Assembly: GCA_900642245.1 (NCBI GenBank)
Contig: CAAAJI010000072.1
Location: forward strand, 6,086 to 70,085
From: Fragilaria radians
Lineage: Eukaryota > Bacillariophyta > Fragilariophyceae > Fragilariales > Fragilariaceae
Direction of reading: 5' to 3'
Length of the DNA: 64,000 nucleotides
Part shown: piece by piece, positions 57,144 to 64,000 of the stretch
Numbering within the stretch: position 1 is the stretch's first letter
How the letters are laid out: each line of letters begins with the position of its first letter
Notes under the pieces: generated by a model
Databases searched by the model: none
Told to the model about the DNA's origin: nothing
What the model saw: only the letters and a program-made list of their open reading frames with translations
Position numbers and translations under genes: made by a program

Positions 57144-59018
57144 ATGATGGAGTCGTATCCTAGAAACAGTGATCAGATCTTACTCTCATTGCACGCGGAA
57201 CATCTAAAGAATGCATCAGGATCATCATTACATGGATCAGTTTCGTCTCCTTATGCCATTGTGACTCGTCTATCTCAAACTGTGGAAAACACAAGGCCAA
57301 CACTTTTGGGAACGACAGAAGTTTGTCAAAATAATTTATCACCACAATGGACCAAAACAATAGCTGTGGATTTTAGTTTCTCTACTGTTAATCGTGTCCA
57401 TGTGAACATATTTGATTACAATGGTGAAGATCACTCGGAACACATATCCATGGGTTCCACTTTCTTTGATATTGGAGAACTCCTAATGACTCCTGGAAAC
57501 ATCAAGGCCATCACCCTGAGGGAAGGTGGAATTTTGTATTGTCGAGCGGAGAAACAAGGCAATGAATTTAGTGGAATATTCGAATTTGAATTCAATGGAT
57601 CGCAACTTTGTAATCTTGATGGCTTTCTACGTCGCAAACCCAATCCATATTTTGAAGTCTCGAAACGTATCCAACTTCCCGACGGGCCTTCATGGCAAAT
57701 TGTATATCGATCGGAGGTAATGTTTAAAGATTCCAATCCCAAATGGCAGGCACTTCAAATTGGAATAAATGAACTTTGCAGTAACGATACGGACCTACCC
57801 CTTCAGGTTTCAATAAAAGATTGGGACAAGAAAGGAAAACACAGTGTACTTGCATGCTTTGAAACGAATGTCAACTGTATACTGCAACGATCAAAACCTT
57901 GTATGGAAAATTTTGAGAATGGGGATAATTTTGCCTTTGAACTTCGACGACGAAAAAAGCTAGTCGGGAAAATTTTCGTCACCAAAGCACGTCTCCTGGA
58001 GAGCATAGCTGTACCAATATCATCAGCTCCCCCCGCTTCACTGCCTGTCGATTCCACGTCAATTATCAGTATAGGCCCTGAGGTCTTTCTTTGTCCAGAA
58101 GCACCCAAGCCAAAATTTGTGGATTATTTGGCAGGAGGGTTAGAGCTTCAACTGTCGGTTGCGATTGATTTTACAGGATCGAATGGAGATCCTCGGAAGC
58201 CTGGGACACTCCATTACGTCGATTCTGTTACAGGACACTTGAATTGCTACGAAAAGGTAATGTCAGCTATCGGATCCATGATTGCAAAGTACGATTCCAG
58301 TAAAACAATTCAAATGATGGGCTTTGGAGCCAAATTCAATGGAGTTATAAATCACTGCTTCCAAGTCGGATCAAATCCTGAAGTTTTCGGAATTAAAGGA
58401 ATGATTGATGCCTATCGTAGTGTCTTTCGTAGTGGACTGACTATGAGTGGACCCACTGTTTTCGCTCAGGTCATTGCATGTGCCACTGAGCAAGCGAAGC
58501 GTAAGCAAATCGAGGCGAGGCGTTACGGGAGACTAAGCTATCAGATCCTTTTAATTATTACTGACGGAGAAGTCACAGATTTGTTTGAGACAAAACGAGC
58601 CATTCGAGCTGCTAGTAAGACTCCGCTGTCCATCGTTATTATTGGCGTTGGCTCAGCTGACTTTAGTGTCATGACCTTTTTGGAAAATTTCATGAGCGAA
58701 GAAGGGCATCGTAACATTTGTCAATTCGTTGAGTTTAAGCAATATGAAGATAATAAGATTGCATTCACGGAGGCTACACTTGAAAATATCCCTGATCAAG
58801 TCTTGGGATATTTCCAGATGCAGGGGATTAATCCAATTCTTCCAGTGGCTACATTAGAAGCCATTGTGATACCCGATGTTTACGTCGAATCAAGCAATAC
58901 CTACCCGAATCTTCGTTGCGAAGAAAATTTTCACCATCTCGTATTGAATGGCTCTTCGACCAATGATAGGAATTATGGAACCTATTCATCGTTGGTAAAT
59001 TGTAATCCGGATGCCTGA
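57144..59018 (+). CDS. Copine-type protein (two C2 domains and a von Willebrand A domain)
   Basis: This single-exon protein has 624 residues. A first C2-like domain (about 10-140) contains LLSLHAEHLKNA, SPYAIVTRL and VHVNIFDYNGED. A second (about 160-285) contains NPYFEVSKRIQLPDG, SNPKWQALQIGINELC and LQVSIKDWDKKGKH. The C-terminal copine A-domain (about 325-560) has the metal site DFTGSNGDP near residue 341, then LNCYEKVMSAIGSMI, MMGFGAKF, and LLIITDGEVTD. Copines bind phospholipid membranes in response to Ca2+ and dock target proteins through the A domain. About 60 extra residues follow the domain. Confidence 0.95.
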   Translation: MMESYPRNSDQILLSLHAEHLKNASGSSLHGSVSSPYAIVTRLSQTVENTRPTLLGTTEVCQNNLSPQWTKTIAVDFSFSTVNRVHVNIFDYNGEDHSEHISMGSTFFDIGELLMTPGNIKAITLREGGILYCRAEKQGNEFSGIFEFEFNGSQLCNLDGFLRRKPNPYFEVSKRIQLPDGPSWQIVYRSEVMFKDSNPKWQALQIGINELCSNDTDLPLQVSIKDWDKKGKHSVLACFETNVNCILQRSKPCMENFENGDNFAFELRRRKKLVGKIFVTKARLLESIAVPISSAPPASLPVDSTSIISIGPEVFLCPEAPKPKFVDYLAGGLELQLSVAIDFTGSNGDPRKPGTLHYVDSVTGHLNCYEKVMSAIGSMIAKYDSSKTIQMMGFGAKFNGVINHCFQVGSNPEVFGIKGMIDAYRSVFRSGLTMSGPTVFAQVIACATEQAKRKQIEARRYGRLSYQILLIITDGEVTDLFETKRAIRAASKTPLSIVIIGVGSADFSVMTFLENFMSEEGHRNICQFVEFKQYEDNKIAFTEATLENIPDQVLGYFQMQGINPILPVATLEAIVIPDVYVESSNTYPNLRCEENFHHLVLNGSSTNDRNYGTYSSLVNCNPDA

Positions 59019-60948
59019 ACGATAAATGTAGTTTCACAAGATTCAAAGTTGACACACCTATATCAACAATGAAGCTAATGTTTCAAGTTTTCACGACGGC
59101 AAATACTACCATCGAGAGTCATTGTCACCATTGAGAATGTTGCGAATTTTCCCAATGGCAAATAGACATTGACACCATCGACAAATCGTCGACCCTTTCC
59201 AGGCGACCCCATTCAGTTTCTTGACACGGACAAAAATGAGACAACCGGACATCTGGTCTTCAATTTCATTCTTATTGTAGCACCGTTTTGCCGCAGTCCT
59301 CACAGGAGTTTCATCGCTGACACTCACCCTTTCCATCAGAAACCCCTAAAAGGTCTACATCTTAACAGTAATCAATAGTTCAGTTATGATCATTTTTGTT
59401 CGCTCTCCATTTTTTCATAGACATGAAAGAGAATTAAGGATCGAAATTGAGACAAAAACATGGTTCCAGCCATGATTTCAGTTATCTGGTTAGTGGTTAG
59501 GGCATTTTACACATTTGTTTTGCGTCATGAATGTGATAAGTCTTGAATGCATGTAATTCTTAGTAGTTTACTTACACTCAAGGATTCATTGAAAGCTCTT
59601 CCTACCTAAATGTATTTTTCAAAGAGATTTAGAATTCAAATTCCTCCGATACTATTTTCATGGAATCTCATCACTTGCTTAATGGCTGAAGCATTCATTT
59701 TGATTGTTCACACTGCAGTTGGCGTCCATGGCTTTTGCTAAAATTATTCTGCAATTTGGATAGGTCTTGATTACTACTTGACCTGACTTGTTCTGGCAAT
59801 CACAAATTTGACATGCAATGGCTAATGACTCCATATGGAAGGCACAGGTAGTTACCTAGTTCACTGGTTGACCTATTCTAGGAAAAATCTTTACATTGGT
59901 TTGGTTTCTTCCATCAGATGAATTACTTTTTAATCTGAATTTTTGTATTGTCATCATCACTGCTATTTTTGATCCTTGTACAGCCTGCACCTTCTTATTA
60001 TTGTAGAAATTGCCGCTATTTCTATTCAGAACTTTGTCTTGGTTCACTTCAGCCTCATACTTGTTGATGAAGCATCAAGACATAATGCTGATTTTTATAA
60101 TCTTCAACAATTCTTTCAATTAACCTTCTTTTGTCACCTTTGAAAGTTATTCTTCTCTCTGTCACCTATTTTGTTAATACTATTGAGTCATAAGAAAGTA
60201 TCATCCTATGTGTCATCTATGATTCAAATGGCATGCTGGAAGCCGTTATTTATCGATTCGGTTTCAATATTAAGTTTTAGTGGTCACCTTATCTAAAAAA
60301 TCAGATTTCATGTCCATCCACATAAGTCTTTTGAGGCTATGTGGTAAGGACGCACACGTCTGAGAGCTCTGCTTTGCCTTGTTTGAGAAAGCAAGGTGAG
60401 TCAGTGATAGGACTGAATTACTAAATTCAAAAATTGAAATAATGGTCACTTTCAAAGTCAAGATCATACATAAAAAGAGAAACCATTGTTATAGCCCGAG
60501 GCTGGATATGAAGATTATGATTACGTGATGTAAAAGTGACGGAAGGCTAATAAAATCAGTAATAGATCAATCAACGTTCATAGCCTTTCTACATTATCGC
60601 ATTCATATTATATTGGCGCATATGTTATTCAACATGGATATGCAAATTTTCAAAGCGTATTTATTCATTCACATCTCCGGTCCGTGCAAAGACAAAGATT
60701 TTATTCTTGTGATGCACACAAGTGGTAGCTCAGTTAGTGATTCCTGTTAGGGATATACAAACATATTTTCAGAATCTTGGCACTCTTAGGCAATAGAACA
60801 ATAGAAGAGGCACCTTACACAATGAGGTTGCTGGTGGGTAGAAATTATAAATGTTGTAGTAACCTACCGTCGTTTTGGTACTAATCTAGTATTACTTGCT
60901 TTCTTGTTAAGAAAATTACATTTTTTATCGATATTCCATCATCGCTCC
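59019..60948. other. Spacer, no gene recognised
   Basis: A minus-strand frame at 59106-59336 (76 codons, ATG start) and another at 59856-60047 have no motifs. The last 100 bases lead into the SFT2 gene. I see no RNA gene. A TAGCTCAGTTAG string at 60726 is not part of a tRNA fold. Confidence 0.5.
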
Positions 60949-61683
60949 ATGAGATTCTTTGAACGAGCACAGGAAGTTGTTGGTTTGAAACCCTTGCGAG
61001 ATGATATTTCTCAACAACAACAGCAACAAGAGAGTTTAGATGACTCTGTATTTGGTACTATATGCCCCAAATTGACATATCAACAGGTGAGCGAGTTTTT
61101 TGACTGTCCATGGAATGCATGCCCGCTATACACGAACCTGTTTGGAGAGATGGATAAGACTGCCTCTTGGATTTTCACTAAAATGAAAATAAATATACCG
61201 AATCATTTTACTCACGAAATTTAATCATCCTGTATGGCGAAAATGAGGTTCTAGAGAGTCATGGGCTTTGCAATTTGCTTTACCATTGGCTATTTGATTA
61301 CATTTTCATCTTTTAAGCATTTGATCCAGCTATTGGAGGGTAATCCAATTCCCTTTGCAGCGTCTTATTCGATAGGAAATATTATGTCACTTCTCTCCAG
61401 TGTCTTTTTATGTGGTCCATCGCGACAGTTGAAATTGATGATGGATGATTCACGCAAACATTCCGCATTGATTTATGTTTCCTGTATCGCATTAACTATC
61501 ATACTTATTTTTATTCCCATGGAAAAGCTTCTCAAATTGTTGATCATCTTTCTTGTGGTGGTAGTACAGCTTTCTGCTGGAGTATGGTACAATCTCTCAT
61601 ACATACCATTTGGAAGACGTACTTTTTGTAAATGTTTCAGAAACATTGCTGGTGTAGAGGAGGATGGTGGTAATGCAGTATAA
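60949..61683 (+). CDS. SFT2-family Golgi vesicle transport membrane protein
   Basis: Exon 1 is 60949-61086 (46 codons, MRFFERAQEVVGLKPLRDD, with a short Gln run) and exon 2 is 61255-61683. A 168-nt GT-AG intron in phase 0 separates them, giving 188 residues. The join yields KLTYQQ-RVMGFAICFTIGYL, the start of the SFT2 domain. Four hydrophobic helices follow: GFAICFTIGYLITF, then FAASYSIGNIMSLLSSVFL, then SALIYVSCIALTIILIF, then LLIIFLVVVVQLSAGVWYNLSYIPFGR, which ends with the usual SxIPFGR motif. SFT2 proteins act in retrograde fusion of endosome-derived vesicles with the Golgi. Convergent with TAF1, 106 bp apart. Confidence 0.9.
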
Positions 61684-61789
61684 ACCCAGATTTATCCGGA
61701 TAGTAGTCTCCATCGGTGACTCACATATTTCTATCAAAATGCAAAATTGTAAGAGGCTCACGGAAACTAAGTTATTATTTGCTAGAGTT

Positions 61790-64000
61790 CTATCCCGTGG
61801 CCTCTAATATTGTAAATTCTGCACCACTGTCGTCGCTATCCGTATCGTCGTCAAACTCTAATGCTCCAAGAACTAAACCATCTACAGTGACATTGCTTTC
61901 GGTCGGAGCAGTGTTACTTGTGCTAGAAGCCTTGTTTTTATCCCCAGTCGTCATGTCTCGTAACTCGGTCTCCAAGTTTCTAAGTTCATCACGATTTGCT
62001 TCGATCATGAGCTTAACTTGATCGTAAATTCGATTTGCTTCTAATGCCAACGGATGGCTGACACCATTAAACTTTTCTGCATTACTCTTCATTAGATGAA
62101 ATTCTCGAAGGAATACGTCTGCATTTTTGTACTGAAACTTTTGATTCTTGTCCCGAATGGTCTGCAAATCAATTGGATCACTAATCTTTTCATAATAATG
62201 AGGAAATTTTCTCCGATCAACCGGTCTACTAAAGGGACCACTACTAGGAAAGCGTTCCACATTCTGTCTAATTTCTTCCAGCTTTTGCGCCAACTTAACG
62301 TGCGGTAATCGCTGCCTTCCACCAGAACCACGTTCTCGACGACTAATACTCTTCTTTCGTTGAAACGGAGCAACATATAATTCCGATTCCTCTTTTTCCT
62401 TTTTACGCTTCTTCAACCTCTTATCATTCAAAGACGTTGTTACGCCTATCTTTGATTTCATGCGTCCCACCTGAGTCAATGGCTTTCGAATTTTGGCGCC
62501 CACTGTTCCTTTAAGAAGTGCACCCTTACGACCCTTTACCGTCGGTAAACTCGGGACTTCGGTGGAGGCTAGCTCAAAATTATCGTCGTCTTCAAAAAAA
62601 GCGTGACCAAACATCCGATCATTTAGTCTGTGCACATGCTTCGACTTTCTTGATCGCCTTTCTTGAGCAGCCTCTTCTCGCTTTTGCATCTTTACTTTTT
62701 CGATTTCATCCTCAGCAAAGATAAACTTAAAAGTAATTGTTTGTGTGCCATCAATGTTTGTTTTAACTATGCGACGCCGAACCACCTGCTTCCCAATCAT
62801 AGAACGGTTTCCCTGACTTGTATTTACATTTGCATTGCCGTCAACCTGTGCTGCCTTTTTCTCTTCTTGATTTCTCCTGAGTGCCGCAAAATCGCGTGCG
62901 TCTTGTTTTGATTCCTCTGTTGTATCTTTTTGAGATCCGAATAGTTGTTTGCCTGCCCGTTCATCTTGAAAGTCGTCAACAAACATGGCTTCCAGGTCCT
63001 CATCTTCAGAATCATCTTCGGACGACATTCCTCCATCTTTCGCCTTTTTAACTGGAGACGCAGTCTCAGGCACGAGCACTCCATCTTCTTCAGGGTCTAA
63101 ATCTCCTGCCTGGCCTGCCTGACGGAGGTCACCAGCATCTGATATCAAGGAACTTCTTTGTCGGTTCCAAATAGTTTGAATTCGTTGCTGATAATCTTCC
63201 TTCTGCTCGCTGAGCTTCATTTTTTCGCCTCGAGCAAATCTAGAGTGCTCACCAACACCATCTGAAGCCGCTTTAGTACTGAGATCACGAATGACGTGAA
63301 CACGATCCCATCGCTTAAGTGTGTCGATTTTGCTTTGTGGCATGTTGAAAGATCTCAGCATTGCTCCCATTTGCTTCATGGTGAGCTTTCGTAAATCATT
63401 ATCTGTTCCAGTAATCTTTTTAATTTGTGCCTGCAGTGCACCGTCATTGGATACTGCCAATGTCTTCTTTCCTTTGCCCTTGGCCTTATCTCCAGCTCGT
63501 CGAAAGTCGAACCCTTCGCCAACTCCACTAGGATCTGCAAATCCAGTGAGTTCTAATTGACCAGGCCCATGGGCGTGCTTGTGAACGTCAATAAATTCAA
63601 AAGTTAAATGCCAAGGAGCCAGACAAAGTTCTTCAAATATAAATTGAGCAACTTCATTCTTCCTTTTCAGCTCCTTATAAAGTGTATCAACTTTTTGTGA
63701 GCCTTTTCATACATGGCTATCTTAAAGGAAGGAACTTTACTTTTTGGGGCCTTTGCTGCTTCTAAGGCTTGATACATGCGTTTTGCCTGCTTCCTTGCAT
63801 CGTCAACCTTAGCTTTCCCAGCCAAGTAAGCCATTGCGATATTGACAGATTGAACAGTAGCTCCAGAACCGACGTAAAGAGTATTGACTCCAATATCTTG
63901 CAAACGACGCGTAGCAGCACATGCGGTTTCGTAGCAGACTACACCTTCTGGAGAAATTCTACGACCTAGGGCTTCCACACCTGGAAAGGCATCGGGACAA
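61790..64000 (-). CDS. TAF1: TAF1 (TFIID largest subunit), C-terminal part, with a frameshift
   Basis: The frame runs from the right edge of the window down to a TAA near 61790. It covers part of the conserved TAF1 core: VAQFIFEELCLAPWHLTFEF, then GPGQLELTGFADPSGVGEGF. Next are MKQMGAMLRSFNMPQSKIDTL and RWDRVHVIRDLSTKAA. A basic/acidic linker and one bromodomain near 62290-61990 follow (VDRRKFPHYYEKISDPIDL, then NAEKFNG). TAF1 scaffolds TFIID at promoters and its bromodomain binds acetylated histones. The upper part (63698-64000, CPDAFPGVEALGRRISPEG) is in another frame. The shift coincides with a run of five A at 63693-63697, and one more A would keep the frame. Sequencing error is the likely cause. 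The N-terminus lies outside the window. Confidence 0.9.

Noticed and set aside
59106..59336. 76-codon minus-strand ORF after the copine gene
   Set aside because: No motif beyond a few cysteines, and no splice extension that lengthens it.
60726..60737. tRNA A-box-like TAGCTCAGTTAG
   Set aside because: No D-stem partner and no T-arm (GGTTCRA) in the next 80 bases.

Overview
The window looks like nuclear DNA from a diatom or a close photosynthetic stramenopile. Genes are compact with short GT-AG introns (54-168 nt) and AT-rich spacers. One gene (50057-50707) has a signal peptide ending in the ASAF-type cleavage motif used for import into the four-membrane plastids of diatoms. Another (54688-56871) is a membrane-anchored fusion of S-adenosylmethionine decarboxylase and aminopropyltransferase with a SET-like tail, an arrangement linked to the long-chain polyamines that template silica in diatoms. 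The retroelements are Ty1/Copia and Ty3/Gypsy types. I cannot name the species.

Layout. 1-1835: the 5' part of an LTR retroelement on the minus strand (protease start, intact gag, leader/LTR). 1985-5065: a decayed Copia element carrying a further insertion. 6533-7589: a three-exon CRAL-TRIO gene. 10606-14701: a 4.1-kb Gypsy element with identical LTRs, a 5-bp target duplication, and a broken coding region. 16245-21222: a 2.5-kb direct duplication across a 20-N gap, most likely two overlapping contigs that were never merged. It contains an LTR of the same family as the one at the left edge and is followed by a gag relic. 22078-25576: an inward-rectifier K+ channel gene tail-to-tail with a bestrophin-like membrane protein. 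26933-29144: an acidic, repeat-bearing protein with a prenylation-type C-terminus, head-to-head with a very small two-exon gene. 32311-33386: a mitochondrial-type protein of unknown function. 34370-35361: a gag relic. 36707-43957: a CUE-domain protein, a peroxisomal long-chain acyl-CoA synthetase, SKP1, and an exostosin-type glycosyltransferase. 45565-49360: Copia relics. 50057-50707: the plastid-targeted protein. 53630-54183: another gag relic. 54688-64000: the polyamine fusion enzyme, a copine, an SFT2 Golgi transport protein, and the C-terminal part of TAF1 (TFIID subunit, bromodomain), which runs off the right edge.

The cellular genes are mostly unrelated housekeeping functions: transcription initiation, SCF ubiquitin ligase, vesicle traffic, lipid activation, ion channels and polyamine synthesis. 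I see no operon-like grouping. The retroelements fill the spacers and belong to a few lineages. One gag lineage, recognisable by its C-terminal KKRK-ESLLS block, occurs at four places.

All exon joins are my own reading of GT-AG sites and frame continuity. Domain assignments come from recognised motifs, not from searches.
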